A DNA stretch of 64,000 bases, from positions 1 through 64,000 of the forward strand of contig CAZUXW010000002.1 in the NCBI GenBank assembly GCA_964624625.1, read 5' to 3'. A model generated the notes under the pieces. The model did not search any database and was not told the origin of the DNA. It saw only the letters and a program-made list of their open reading frames with translations. This stretch comes from PALSA-1180 sp964624625 (GTDB lineage Bacteria; Oederibacteriota; Muellerivitia; Muellerivitales; Muellerivitaceae). Positions 40,330 to 49,584 of this stretch are shown in pieces (positions within the stretch are counted from its first letter, which is position 1; each line of letters starts with the position of its first letter). Position numbers and translations under genes: made by a program.

Positions 40330-42777
40330 ATGAACCCCCCTCTCCCCTCTTCCCTTCCCATCGATCCCCTCCTGCCCGAAATCCGCCGGGCGTTGGAAAC
40401 CCAAACCAACGCGGTGGTGACCGCCGAGCCGGGGGCGGGAAAAACCACGCGGGTTCCACCGGCCTTACTTTCGGCCGCCTTCGCCAAGGATAAGGAAATT
40501 TGGGTGCTGCAGCCCCGGCGCCTGGCGGCGAAATTGGCGGCCCTGAGGGTGGCGGAGGAATTGGGCGAGGAACCCGGAAAAAAGGTCGGCTACCAATTCC
40601 GCTTCGAGAAAAAAATCGGCCCCGAGACCCGCCTGAAGTTCCTTACCGATGGGATGCTCTTTCCCCTCTCCCAGGGCGACCCCCAGCTATCCAAGGTGGC
40701 GGCGGTGATATTGGATGAGTTCCACGAGAGAAGCCTGGCGCTGGAGTTGGGACTGGCCTGGCTCCGCCAGCTCCAGCGGAAATTCCGCCCGGATCTGCGC
40801 CTGCTGGTGATGAGCGCGACCTTGGACCGGGAAGCCATGTCCTCCTACCTTGGCGGTTGTCCCGTATTTGACAGCAAGGGCCGTGTTTTTCCAGTGACGG
40901 TGGAATACCTCCCCCAGCCTGAACAGCCGGACCTGGGGCTTAAAGTTAAAAACGCCGTCCGCCAATTGGCTTCCCGGGGCCCGGGAACCACTTTGGTTTT
41001 TTTGCCGGGGCTATATGAGATCAACCGCTGCAGGGAAGCCCTGAGGGGGGAGCCTTTAGAAGTCTACCCACTCTACGGCGATCTTTCGGTGGAGGAACAA
41101 CAAAGGGCCCTCTCGCCCAGTACCGGCCGTAAAGTGATCTTGTCCACCAACGTGGCGGAAACTTCCCTGACCGTTCCCGGGGTCACCGCCGTGGTGGATG
41201 CGGGGCTGACGAGACAGTCCCGTGTCTCCGTCTGGTCCGGGCTTTCCAACTTAGTAACCGTACCAGCCAGCCAAGCATCCGCCGCCCAAAGAATGGGGAG
41301 GGCCGGCAGGCTCCAAGCCGGACATTGCCTGAGGCTTTACAGCAAATTTGATTTTGACCACCGGGCGGCCTTTGACCTGCCCGAGCTTCTGCGTTCCGAC
41401 CTGTCCAAAAGCCTGCTGGATCTCAAGTGCCTCGGGGTTGAGGATCTGGATTCTTTTCCCTGGTTTTTAAAACCTTCCCCTGCCGCGATGGAAACGGCCT
41501 TGTCGCTATTGAGGCAATTGGGGGCCTGGGACGCTCAAATGGGCCTGACGGAAGTGGGAAGGAGGATGTCCCGGTTTCCCCTGGCCCCAAGGCTGGCCAG
41601 GTTCCTTTTAAAAGTTGAGGAGTTGGCTCCCAAGGATTCATTCCCGCTTTCCGACGCCTGCCGATTGGCGGTTCTCATCAGCGAGGAGAAGCCCGAGTCC
41701 GAGGATTTACTGGAGGAATTGCGGCGCTTCAAGCCTGGTTTCGAGTCCAAGCGGTTGGAAGAACAGTTGAGGGGCCTGATCCGAGCGGACCAGGGTAAGG
41801 CTGGTGGAAAACCGGATGAAACTATTCTCCCCAAGGCCCTGCTCAGCGCTTTTCCCGACCGGGTGGCGAAGGTACGTCCCGACTCCTCCTCCACCCGCAA
41901 CCGCTCGGGAAAAGTGAGGGAGCTTCTGCTTTCTTCAGGCGGCAGGATCCTCGCCCAGGACAACGCCCTCACCCGCTCCCATGAGATCTTCGTGGTGGTG
42001 GAGGCGCAGGAGGGCGCCGGAAACAACAGCCAGGGGAAAGCCCGTTCCCTTTGCCCCATTGAGCAGGATTGGCTTTTGGATTTTTTCCCGGGGGAACTGG
42101 CTGAGGAACAAACCTGCGAGTGGAATAGCGCGGCCGGGAGGGTGGAGGGCTACAAGCGCTTGAAATACGGACAATTAATCCTGGACGAGAAGCCCTTTGC
42201 CGCCGGTGATTTTGGTCCCGAGGCCGCGGCCCTGCTTTTTAAGGAAGCGCTCTCCGCCGGAACGCAGGCCTATGTCGATCCCGATGAGTTATCCGCCTTC
42301 TTGAACCGCGTCAAATTCGCCGCCGGAAAGTCGAACGATATCAAAGAAATCACCAGGGAGGACGTAGCGGCAACCTTAAGGGACTTATGCCTCGGAATCC
42401 GAAGCCTCTCGGAATTAAGGGAGGCCGGATTGGTTTCAGCCCTCAAGGCCCGTCTTTCCCCGAAGGACCTGTCCCTGCTCGAAAAACTCGCACCCTCCTC
42501 ATGGTTGATGCCTACCGGACGAAGGTTGGAGATAAATTATGAAGCGGACCGTTCCCCCTGGGCCCAATCGCGGCTGCAGGATTTCCTGGGGATGGGCAGG
42601 GGCCCTTCCGTCGCCGGGGGCGAAGTCCCGGTGGTGCTCCACCTCCTTTCCCCCGGCAAAAAACCGGTGCAGATCACCAGCGATCTGGCGGGATTTTGGA
42701 AAAACCACTATCCCCAAATCCGCAAGGAATTGATGCGGCGCTACCCCCGGCACCCCTGGCCGGAAAATCCGGTTTAA
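40330..42777 (+). CDS. hrpB: ATP-dependent helicase HrpB
   Basis: Protein of 815 residues, the family's usual length. Walker A AEPGAGKTTR at about 32-41, DEFHERS (motif II), SATLD (motif III), and motif VI as QRMGRAGRLQAGHC. DEAH-box helicase of unclear cellular role. Stand-alone gene with typical C-terminal HrpB region. Confidence 0.94.
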   Translation: MNPPLPSSLPIDPLLPEIRRALETQTNAVVTAEPGAGKTTRVPPALLSAAFAKDKEIWVLQPRRLAAKLAALRVAEELGEEPGKKVGYQFRFEKKIGPETRLKFLTDGMLFPLSQGDPQLSKVAAVILDEFHERSLALELGLAWLRQLQRKFRPDLRLLVMSATLDREAMSSYLGGCPVFDSKGRVFPVTVEYLPQPEQPDLGLKVKNAVRQLASRGPGTTLVFLPGLYEINRCREALRGEPLEVYPLYGDLSVEEQQRALSPSTGRKVILSTNVAETSLTVPGVTAVVDAGLTRQSRVSVWSGLSNLVTVPASQASAAQRMGRAGRLQAGHCLRLYSKFDFDHRAAFDLPELLRSDLSKSLLDLKCLGVEDLDSFPWFLKPSPAAMETALSLLRQLGAWDAQMGLTEVGRRMSRFPLAPRLARFLLKVEELAPKDSFPLSDACRLAVLISEEKPESEDLLEELRRFKPGFESKRLEEQLRGLIRADQGKAGGKPDETILPKALLSAFPDRVAKVRPDSSSTRNRSGKVRELLLSSGGRILAQDNALTRSHEIFVVVEAQEGAGNNSQGKARSLCPIEQDWLLDFFPGELAEEQTCEWNSAAGRVEGYKRLKYGQLILDEKPFAAGDFGPEAAALLFKEALSAGTQAYVDPDELSAFLNRVKFAAGKSNDIKEITREDVAATLRDLCLGIRSLSELREAGLVSALKARLSPKDLSLLEKLAPSSWLMPTGRRLEINYEADRSPWAQSRLQDFLGMGRGPSVAGGEVPVVLHLLSPGKKPVQITSDLAGFWKNHYPQIRKELMRRYPRHPWPENPV

Positions 42778-42831
42778 CACAGGAAAGCCGTCGGATCAGA
42801 ATATAACCTTGAGAAAATTAAGCGGCTAACA

Positions 42832-42984
42832 CCTATTCACCTCAGGTCCCCTTTCGGGGACCACAGAGGCACAGTAAAACAAATAATAATAAAAAATATC
42901 GAGTTTTCGCCTCAACCTCAAAGGATTTTATCTATTGTCGGCCTGTGCCTCTGTGGTTCCCGGAGGGAACCTGTGGTGAACAGG
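42832..42984. repeat. Intergenic inverted-repeat element
   Basis: CCACAGAGGCACAG at 42861-42874 and its exact complement CTGTGCCTCTGTGG at 42943-42956, with further imperfect outer arms TTCACC/GGTGAA, around an AT-rich core. Lies after the hrpB stop. Confidence 0.75.
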
Positions 42985-42998
42985 GTTTCCTTTGTGGT

Positions 42999-43568
42999 TC
43001 AACGGTTTTCGGCGCGGGCTTGGAGCTCGGCGTTGATGTCCACGAAGCTCTTGCCCTTGATGAACCAATCCGCGATTTGCTCCGGCGGGCGTCTGTAAAA
43101 CTCCGAAAGAAACTTAAGATTGACCAAATTCACGATCTCCCTGTCCTTCAGCACGATCTTTTTCCACTTGGTCCTTTTCCGGCTTTTGAAGTAACCCAAG
43201 GGCTTTCGAAAGGGGCCCGCGGCATTTTTCATGGATAGGTAAAAAGCCTCGGGCGTGACGCCAAAACGCCTGGCGGTGGTCAGCCAAGAGGCTCCCTTGC
43301 CCCGAAGCTGGGTTACCTTTTCCAAGGACGCTTGGCCCTTTTGAACGATCAGGAAAAGAACCGGCAGTTCTTCCTGTTTTATTTTTCCCTGGCCGGCCAA
43401 GGCCACTTGTTCCTCCGGCACTTGGTAATATTGGCTGACGGCGTTTCGAAAAAAAAGCGGGGCTTGCTCCCGAACCGGAGCCTGAGCCTGATTTTCGGCC
43501 AAGGCGAGGCCCGCCGGCAGCCATAGGAAAATGATAAGTATTAAATTTTTAAGATGGTCCCGAATCAT
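42999..43568 (-). CDS. Exported hypothetical protein
   Basis: Protein of 189 residues. Signal peptide about 1-24 (LPAGLALA). The rest is helical and basic with several short internal repeats around FYR/FYL motifs. Not recognised. GGAGG precedes the ATG at 43568. Confidence 0.65.
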   Translation of the reverse strand: MIRDHLKNLILIIFLWLPAGLALAENQAQAPVREQAPLFFRNAVSQYYQVPEEQVALAGQGKIKQEELPVLFLIVQKGQASLEKVTQLRGKGASWLTTARRFGVTPEAFYLSMKNAAGPFRKPLGYFKSRKRTKWKKIVLKDREIVNLVNLKFLSEFYRRPPEQIADWFIKGKSFVDINAELQARAENR

Positions 43569-43607
43569 GGAGCCTCCGTGACAAAACATTAAATAAACGG
43601 TAACACC

Positions 43608-43647
43608 CTCTTCACCACAGGCCCCTGCCGGGGCCTGTGGTGAAGAG
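43608..43647. repeat. Perfect 18-bp palindromic hairpin
   Basis: CTCTTCACCACAGGCCCC (43608-43625) and its exact complement (43630-43647) with a TGCC loop. Same TTCACCACAG arm as in other elements of this half. Lies between two minus genes and could also end transcription, but no long T-tract follows. Confidence 0.8.
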
Positions 43648-43693
43648 TTTTGACTAGTCTTAGACGTTAAAGGTTCCGAAAAGGGCCGGGGGT

Positions 43694-44062
43694 TTAAGGG
43701 CGGGGGTCTTGGTACATCGTGGAATAGTTCTTTTGGATTCCGTTCCCCCAGGCCGTCACGGGCTTTCCTTCATGGGTGGGCGTCGGGAAAGTCCCGGCGT
43801 TTTTGCCCCTCACCGGTATTTTCTTCGGAAAGGGGATAAACCGGCTGACTTTGTCCTTTTTGAGGTTGGCAAGGGGTTTCAAGGGGAAGGCCTTGGATTG
43901 GTAGCCGGGCGTAGGGACCCTTTGGCCCCGGTTCGCGGGGGGCGTTAAAAACAGACTTTGGGCCGGAGCCTCACTCCAGAGTGTCAAAAATAAAAGCGCG
44001 GCCGGGACTATTTTTCCCGCTTCTTTCCATCTCAGCCATGGGTCGGATCCACTAAAAGCCAA
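43694..44062 (-). CDS. Exported hypothetical protein, Pro/Lys-rich
   Basis: Protein of 122 residues. Signal peptide about 15-35 (SEAPAQS). Mature part is Pro-, Lys- and Gly-rich, likely unstructured. The start overlaps the 3' end of the STAS-like gene by 31 bp. Not recognised. Confidence 0.5.
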   Translation of the reverse strand: MAFSGSDPWLRWKEAGKIVPAALLFLTLWSEAPAQSLFLTPPANRGQRVPTPGYQSKAFPLKPLANLKKDKVSRFIPFPKKIPVRGKNAGTFPTPTHEGKPVTAWGNGIQKNYSTMYQDPRP

Positions 44063-44433
44063 TCGAGCGCCTCTTTCAATTCGGTCGTGGCCTTTAGGGT
44101 TAACCCCCGGTTGACGGCCACCGTCTCCCCAAACTTATTCGGGTCAATCATAGGATAATTCCCCAAATAAGCGAAACGAATAGGAGATATCCTGCCTGCT
44201 TTTAATTCATCGAAATATTTCAAGGCAAAGGCTTGGGCGATATTGAACCGTTCCATGGAGGTCATGTTCCCGGCCAGGGAACGGAGGTCGATTAAAACCT
44301 TGGTGGCCTTGTGGTCAACGCAGCCGTCGATAATCCCTTGGAGAATCCTTGGAATTTCAGGCAAATCATATTCACCCTCCAAAAAAATATGGAGAAATCC
44401 TTCATTGGGTTCGTTCCTAACCGTAAATGCCAT
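44032..44433 (-). CDS. STAS-like protein, copy 2
   Basis: Protein of 133 residues. Pattern GEYDLPEI...KVLIDLRSLAG and C-terminal PNKFGETVAVNRG. Closely related to the upstream gene at 44,460, a tandem duplication. Looks like the SpoIIAA/STAS-like fold used in anti-anti-sigma or similar partners, but no phosphorylatable Ser motif is obvious. AAGGAGG precedes the ATG at 44433. Confidence 0.72.
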   Translation of the reverse strand: MAFTVRNEPNEGFLHIFLEGEYDLPEIPRILQGIIDGCVDHKATKVLIDLRSLAGNMTSMERFNIAQAFALKYFDELKAGRISPIRFAYLGNYPMIDPNKFGETVAVNRGLTLKATTELKEALDWLLVDPTHG

Positions 44434-44459
44434 GATCCTCCTTATGGGGCAGTGGAATG

Positions 44460-44867
44460 TTATTCCGAGGGGGATTCCACCAAGAGCCAATCCAGAGCTT
44501 CCTTTAAATCCGTGGTGACTTTCAGTGTCATCCCCCAATTGACCGCGACCGTTTCTCCGAATTTGTTAGGATCAATAATCGGGTGCCGGCCCAAAAAAGC
44601 GAAGCGGACGTGGGAAATTTGTCCCGCCCTTTTTTTCTCGAAAAACTTCACCGCGAACGCCTCTCCAAATTGGAACCGGTCCATGGATGGAATGGCTCCC
44701 GTGAGCGAACGCACATCCACCAGCACCTTCATTGCCTTCATTTCCCCGCAAATCTTCAATAAATGGTCAAGCCCTTCCAAGGCTCCCAAAAGATTATAAT
44801 CACCGGAAAAGCTGACTTGGAAGTATCCCTCTTTTGATTCCGTTTCGACGGAAAAACCCATGTTCAT
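44460..44867 (-). CDS. STAS-like protein, copy 1
   Basis: Protein of 135 residues, paralogue of the gene at 44,032 (shared MDRFQ-GEAFAVKFF, HPIIDPNKFGETVAVN, LKEALDWLLV). Starts at ATG 44867, with MGF two codons later as an alternative. First of the tandem pair; intergenic gap 26 bp. Confidence 0.72.
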   Translation of the reverse strand: MNMGFSVETESKEGYFQVSFSGDYNLLGALEGLDHLLKICGEMKAMKVLVDVRSLTGAIPSMDRFQFGEAFAVKFFEKKRAGQISHVRFAFLGRHPIIDPNKFGETVAVNWGMTLKVTTDLKEALDWLLVESPSE

Positions 44868-44972
44868 TCCTTGATAGTGCCTATTTCATGGCCCCTAGAG
44901 TATCGCAGACAACCGAAATTTACCACGGCGGGTCGGCCCATCTCCCTCTTGATTTTCCAAGGACCTCTTCCC

Positions 44973-46013
44973 ATGGTAAGGCCCATGAGAATCGTCCATG
45001 TCGCCAATTCAAAACCGCTAGGTCCGGAGGGAGCCACCCATTCGACCCTCCCCTTCGAAAACGAGGGATTAATGGACGCTTATTCCAACGCGGTTATTTA
45101 CGCTTCCGAAAAAGTTTCGCCTTCCGTGGTGAATATCGATCTTTTTCAAAAGGGCCGGAACCAACGGCGGGAGGAGCCTTCCCTCCAGAAGGCCGGCAGC
45201 GGTTCCGGTTTCCTGTTCACGCCCGATGGCTTCATTTTGACCAACAGCCACGTGGTGCGCAACGCCCAGGAAATGGAAGTAACCCTTCTTTCCGGGGAAA
45301 CCCATTCCGCCCGTTTGATCGGCGAGGATCCGGATTCGGATCTGGCCGTCATCCGCCTTGACACCAATGGATTGACCCCCGCGAAGTTGGGGGCCTCGCG
45401 GAATTTGCGGGTGGGCCAGTTGGTAGTGGCTATCGGAAGTCCTTTGGGCTTTCAAACCACCGTCACGGCCGGCGTCGTGAGCGCCCTGGGCCGCTCCCTT
45501 CGGTCCCGTTCGGGCCGGCTCATCGACAACGTCATTCAAACCGACGCCGCCTTGAACCCGGGCAATTCGGGCGGGCCTTTGGTGAATTCCCTGGGCGAAG
45601 TGGTGGGCGTCAATACGGCCACTATTATGTCCGCCCAAGGCCTCTGTTTTTCCATCGCCATTGACACGGCCCAAAGGATCGCGATGCAGCTCATGCAATA
45701 TGGGAGGGTTCGCCGCAGTTATATCGGAATCGGCGGCCAGAATATCGATCTGCCCAGGAAGTTCATCCGGCATTTCAACCTTTCCCAGGAACAGGCCGTG
45801 CTGATTGTCGGGGTGGAGGGTTCGGGCCCGGCCCAAAAGGCCGGAATTCAAGAGGGCGACGTCATCCTGGAGTTTGAGGGCCAACCCATCCAAAACATGG
45901 ACGACCTGCACCGGCTCCTCACCGATGAGAAGGTGGGGGTGGAATCCAGCTTCGGTGTCGTCCGCCGGTCGGAAAAATTAAATTTCAAGGTAACGCCGGA
46001 GGAACACCGTTAA
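44973..46013 (+). CDS. S1C (HtrA/DegQ-like) serine protease with PDZ domain
   Basis: Protein of about 346 residues. Catalytic triad: His in TNSHVV, Asp in DSDLAVI, Ser in NPGNSGGPL. C-terminal PDZ domain around GPAQKAGIQEGDVI. No signal peptide visible from this start, so it is probably cytoplasmic or the true start lies elsewhere (frame open from 44871; MRIV at 44985 is an alternative). AAGGA precedes the ATG at 44973. Confidence 0.88.
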   Translation: MVRPMRIVHVANSKPLGPEGATHSTLPFENEGLMDAYSNAVIYASEKVSPSVVNIDLFQKGRNQRREEPSLQKAGSGSGFLFTPDGFILTNSHVVRNAQEMEVTLLSGETHSARLIGEDPDSDLAVIRLDTNGLTPAKLGASRNLRVGQLVVAIGSPLGFQTTVTAGVVSALGRSLRSRSGRLIDNVIQTDAALNPGNSGGPLVNSLGEVVGVNTATIMSAQGLCFSIAIDTAQRIAMQLMQYGRVRRSYIGIGGQNIDLPRKFIRHFNLSQEQAVLIVGVEGSGPAQKAGIQEGDVILEFEGQPIQNMDDLHRLLTDEKVGVESSFGVVRRSEKLNFKVTPEEHR

Positions 46014-46027
46014 GGCCAAGACCGTTT

Positions 46028-46170
46028 CACCACGGAGTGAACGGAGTTACACAGAGTAAGGCGAACTTATTTAGTCCAAAGGTGAACAGGATTAGCAGCG
46101 AAGACATTTATTAAAAAACAAGAGAAATTATTTTTAAGTTTTACTCCGGGTGACTCCGTTCACTCTGTGG
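46028..46170. repeat. Intergenic inverted-repeat element
   Basis: CCACGGAGTGAACGGAGTTA (starts at 46030) and an imperfect complement ending CACTCTGTGG (46170), with an AT-rich core between. Similar low-complexity arms to the other elements. Confidence 0.65.
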
Positions 46171-46179
46171 TCAAAATTT

Positions 46180-46730
46180 TTACACCGAGAATGCCTCTGC
46201 TTTTTCCCTCATGCTTTTTGGCATCTCGCCCTTGACCTTGATCTTGGCCANNNNNNNNNNNNNNNNNNNNNNNNNNNNNNNNNNNNNNNNNNNNNNNNNN
46301 NNNNNNNNNNNNNNNNNNNNNNNNNNNNNNNNNNNNNNNNNNNNNNNNNNTCTGCTTTTTCCCTCATGCTTTTTGGCATCTCGCCCTTGACCTTGATCTT
46401 GGCCAATTCACCGCCGACCTCCGCGATGGATTCCAGGATCGGCCCCAGCCTCCGCCCCAAGACCGTGAGCGCGTATTCCACCGTAGGAGGCGAGGTGTGT
46501 TTTACCTCCCTGGTCACGACCCCCCGATTTTCCAATTCCTTTAGGCGGGTGGTCAAAACTTTGGCGGAAATACGGCCCAGGTCCCTTTTCAAATCCCCGA
46601 ATCGCCTCTCCTCGGTCCTTAAATACCAAAGAATTTGGGGGGTCCAGGCTCCCGCCAATAGTTTTAAGCTGGTTTCCAAGGGGCAGCCCTGGGGAACGGG
46701 CCCGGATTTATTTGGCCTGTGGCGAATCAT
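46180..46730 (-). CDS. HxlR-family transcription regulator (spans a false scaffold gap)
   Basis: Winged-helix HxlR protein: N-terminal CPLETSLKLLAGAWTPQILW, FGDLKRDLGRISAKVLTTRLKEL and ENRGVVTREV. The gene crosses a 100-N gap, but the 55 bp left of the gap (46196-46250) are identical to the 55 bp right of it (46351-46405). Merging them gives an intact protein of about 123 residues ending MREKAEAFSV, stop at 46180-46182. Divergent from yceI-like gene; likely regulates itself and that gene. Confidence 0.85.
46251..46350. other. 100-N scaffold gap, overlap of ends not merged
   Basis: Exactly 100 N. Flanking 55-mers are identical, so the real sequence has no gap and the spacer is an artefact. 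Confidence 0.9.
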
Positions 46731-46786
46731 TATTCTCCTCCTTAACGTCTAAAAACGGAAAGAAACACCGGGAAATCCGGTGGTAG

Positions 46787-46835
46787 TTACTTATTAGTAT
46801 CTACTATCTTTTAGTAAGCAGACGTCTTATATATT
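46787..46835. promoter_or_regulatory. Divergent HxlR-YceI promoter with palindromic operator
   Basis: TAGTA-TC-TACTA palindrome at 46795-46806, flanked by TTAC (46787) and TTAGTAAG (46811-46818). TTAGTA/TACTA-type repeats are the sort of site used by HxlR-family repressors. TATATT at 46830-46835 can serve as a plus -10 for the YceI gene. Confidence 0.55.
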
Positions 46836-46911
46836 AGACCAAGTTCAATTTTATTCAACCCCCCGCCTCGCGGCCCGGGATTGGACAACATCAAGAAAGG
46901 AAGTAAGCCAC

Positions 46912-47550
46912 ATGAAGAAATTTTTTCTGTTGTTGACGGCTTTTGGATTTTTGGCGGCAGCCTCGGCCAACGCCACGGAGTACGGCTTTGACAAGGCCCA
47001 CTCCCATATCGGATTTTCGGTGAAGCATGTCCTGAGCATGGTGCCAGGGGAATTCAAGGATTTTGACGGAAGCTTCTCGTTCGACGAAAAGAAGCCCGAA
47101 GCCTCCAAAATCAACGTCACCATCCAGGTAGCGAGCATCAGCACCGACAATGAAAAAAGGGACGGCCACTTGAAGTCCCCCGATTTCTTCGACGCCGACA
47201 AGCTTCCCACGGTCACCTTCGTCAGCAAAAAAGTCGAAGCCGCCGGGGATAAAACGTACAAGGTCACGGGCGACCTTACGTTGCACGGAGTGACGAAGTC
47301 CGTGGTCCTGGACGTGGAATATTTGGGGACAGATACGATGATGGGCATGGATACCATTGGTTTTTCCGCGTCGACCAAGATCGACCGCAGGGATTTCGGC
47401 CTCTCCTGGGGCCAGGATAAGCTTTCCGGCGCCGGAAACCTCATCGTCGGAAACGATGTCAAGATCAACATCGACGTGGCGGGAATGAGCAAGGCCGGTA
47501 TGGAGAAAATGAAGAAAATGGCGAAAGAAAAGCCCGCCGAAAAAAAGTAA
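46912..47550 (+). CDS. YceI family periplasmic protein
   Basis: Protein of 212 residues. Signal peptide about 1-22 (ASANA). YceI lipocalin-like fold: YGFDKAHSHIGFSVKHVL, LKSPDFFDADKLPTVTFVS, GDLTLHGVTKSVVLDV. These proteins bind isoprenoid lipids in the periplasm. Lys-rich C-terminus. AAGGAA lies before the ATG. Terminator follows. Confidence 0.92.
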   Translation: MKKFFLLLTAFGFLAAASANATEYGFDKAHSHIGFSVKHVLSMVPGEFKDFDGSFSFDEKKPEASKINVTIQVASISTDNEKRDGHLKSPDFFDADKLPTVTFVSKKVEAAGDKTYKVTGDLTLHGVTKSVVLDVEYLGTDTMMGMDTIGFSASTKIDRRDFGLSWGQDKLSGAGNLIVGNDVKINIDVAGMSKAGMEKMKKMAKEKPAEKK

Positions 47551-47569
47551 GGCGAAGGCTTTCGGGAAA

Positions 47570-47599
47570 GGCCGGGCCCCTCGGGCCCGGCCTTTTTTT
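47570..47599 (+). terminator. Intrinsic terminator after the YceI gene
   Basis: GGCCGGGCCC-CTC-GGGCCCGGCC followed by seven T, 20 bp after the stop codon. Confidence 0.88.
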
Positions 47600-47761
47600 A
47601 TCCAAATAATTCTTAACATAATAAAGGAACCTTCGTAAGGCAGTGTGCGCGGATCAAATCCGGTATATTCCGGTAAAAGGAATAGTCATCGGCGGTTATT
47701 CGTCGTTATCGGAGCACCCATCAATTTTTTGAATGTGACGGTTAAATGCCAGGAGAAGACC

Positions 47762-48460
47762 ATGATTACTTTGCGCAAGGGCAACGAACGGGGCCGCACC
47801 GAGATCGGCTGGCTGGACAGCTACCATACCTTCTCCTTCGGGGACTATGAGGACCCCCAGCACCGGGGCTTCCGGGACCTGAGGGTCATCAACGAGGACC
47901 GGGTGGAGCCTGAGGAAGGCTTCGACACCCATGCCCACCGGGACATGGAAATCATCACTTATATCCTGGAAGGGGAGCTCGAACACAAGGATAGCATGGG
48001 GACTGGCTCGATCATCCGTCCCGGAGACGTGCAACGCATGAGCGCGGGAACGGGCGTGACCCACAGTGAGAAGAATCCTTCCGACTCCAAACCCGTGCGG
48101 CTGCTTCAAATCTGGATTTTCCCGGGCCAAAGGGGATTGAAACCCAGTTATGAGCAGAAAAATTTTCCCGACAGCGGAAAACAAGGAAAGTGGCTCCTCC
48201 TGGCTTCCCCGGACGGGCAGGATGGCTCCGTGACGATTCACCAGGACGTCCGCCTTTACAGTTCCCTTCTGGCCCCGGGCCAAACCCTGGCCTATGGGAA
48301 CCAGGCGGGACGCTATGCCTGGATCCAGGTCGCCAAGGGCAAGGCCTTTTTGAACGGGAAACAAATCGAGCAGGGTGACGGTGTGGCGGTTACCGGGGAG
48401 GAATCCCTCAAGCTTGAGGGGGAAACCCAGTCCGAATTCCTTTTATTTGATTTAGCCTGA
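47762..48460 (+). CDS. Pirin family protein
   Basis: Protein of 232 residues. Pirin bicupin: WLDSYHTFSFGDYEDPQHRGF, THAHRDMEIITYILEGELEHKDS, PGDVQRMSAGTGVTHSE with the metal His residues. Members are quercetinases or redox sensors. AGGAGA precedes the ATG. Confidence 0.94.
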   Translation: MITLRKGNERGRTEIGWLDSYHTFSFGDYEDPQHRGFRDLRVINEDRVEPEEGFDTHAHRDMEIITYILEGELEHKDSMGTGSIIRPGDVQRMSAGTGVTHSEKNPSDSKPVRLLQIWIFPGQRGLKPSYEQKNFPDSGKQGKWLLLASPDGQDGSVTIHQDVRLYSSLLAPGQTLAYGNQAGRYAWIQVAKGKAFLNGKQIEQGDGVAVTGEESLKLEGETQSEFLLFDLA

Positions 48461-48546
48461 CTCCCAAACGCCAAAAACCGCCTCTTTCCGTTTCTTTATG
48501 GTTTTACCGACTGTAAAATACGGCTTGTGGTGGAAAAGGAGGCTCT

Positions 48547-48759
48547 ATGGCGGACACGAATTTCGAGGCGAATGACGAGGTATTCAACCTATTGACCCGG
48601 AAGGTGGGAACCGTGATTAACGTCAAGGAAATCAGCTCCTCCCTTTCCTCGAGCCATAAAAAATACGTCCGGGTTTTCATCAAGCCCGAGATCCCGGATG
48701 AGATTTGGGCCGTAGATGAGATTGCCCTCTGGGTGAGGCCCAAAAAGATGATGTCGTAA
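48547..48759 (+). CDS. Small hypothetical protein (70 residues)
   Basis: MADTNFEANDEVFNLLTRKVG, predicted beta-rich (VFIKPEIPDEIWAVDEIALWV). AAGGAGG precedes the ATG. Family not recognised. Confidence 0.65.
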   Translation: MADTNFEANDEVFNLLTRKVGTVINVKEISSSLSSSHKKYVRVFIKPEIPDEIWAVDEIALWVRPKKMMS

Positions 48760-48783
48760 ACAATTTCAAAATCAGACACGAAA

Positions 48784-48874
48784 CCACGAAGACACTAAGA
48801 AAACCGGAAATTAACTTCATGATGATAAACCCAAAATTAAAATATCCTTTCTTCGTGTCTTTGAGTCTTCGTGG
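48784..48874. repeat. Intergenic inverted-repeat element
   Basis: CCACGAAGACACTAAGA (48784-48800) and an imperfect complement ending CTTCGTGG (48874), with AT-rich core. Confidence 0.65.
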
Positions 48875-48894
48875 TGGACTCGGGTCGGTTTTTT

Positions 48895-49584
48895 ATGCCG
48901 CCTAAATCCCATTTCACCCCGGCGCTCTTCAAGTTCCTCCGGGACCTCAAAAAAAACAACAACAGGCCATGGTTCCTGGCCAACAAGGAACGCTACGAGA
49001 AGATCGTGCGCAATCCCCTTCTGGATTTTATCGGGGAGGCTGGGCCGCCCTTAAGGCAGATCAGCAAGCACCTCGTGGCGGACAACAGCCCTTCGGGCGG
49101 CTCCATGTTCCGCATTTACCGGGACATTCGCTTTTCCAAGGACAAGACCCCCTATAAAACCCACGTCTCAGCCCATTTCCCCTTGTCCCGTGCTAAGGAC
49201 GTTCACGCGCCAGGCTATTACCTACACCTTTCCCTGGGCGAAGTTTTCAGCGGAGGCGGCATCTGGCGCCCCGAACCCCCGACCCTGGGCCAAATCCGGG
49301 ATTTCATCGCGAACCATCCGCGCCATTGGAAATCGGTGATGGCCGACCGCCGTTTCAAGAAATCCTGCACCTTCGAGGGTGAAAAACTTTCCCGCCCTCC
49401 CAAGGGCTATCCTCCCGACCATGAGTTGATCGAGATTTTGAAGTACAAGGATTTCACTTTTTTCACGCCCTTCACCGAGAAGGAGGCCTGTTCCCCCAAC
49501 TTCCTGGAGAAATTCATTGAATCCTGCCGCGCCGCCGCGCCTTTCATGGAATTCCTGGCCCAAGCACTGTTATTACCGTGGTAA
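48895..49584 (+). CDS. DUF2461 (TIGR02453) family protein
   Basis: Protein of 229 residues. F-x-x-L-x-x-NN-R-x-WF (FLRDLKKNNNRPWFLANKERYE) and MFRIYRDIRFSKDKTPYKTH are typical DUF2461. Function unknown. Overlaps the next gene by 7 bp. Confidence 0.92.
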   Translation: MPPKSHFTPALFKFLRDLKKNNNRPWFLANKERYEKIVRNPLLDFIGEAGPPLRQISKHLVADNSPSGGSMFRIYRDIRFSKDKTPYKTHVSAHFPLSRAKDVHAPGYYLHLSLGEVFSGGGIWRPEPPTLGQIRDFIANHPRHWKSVMADRRFKKSCTFEGEKLSRPPKGYPPDHELIEILKYKDFTFFTPFTEKEACSPNFLEKFIESCRAAAPFMEFLAQALLLPW

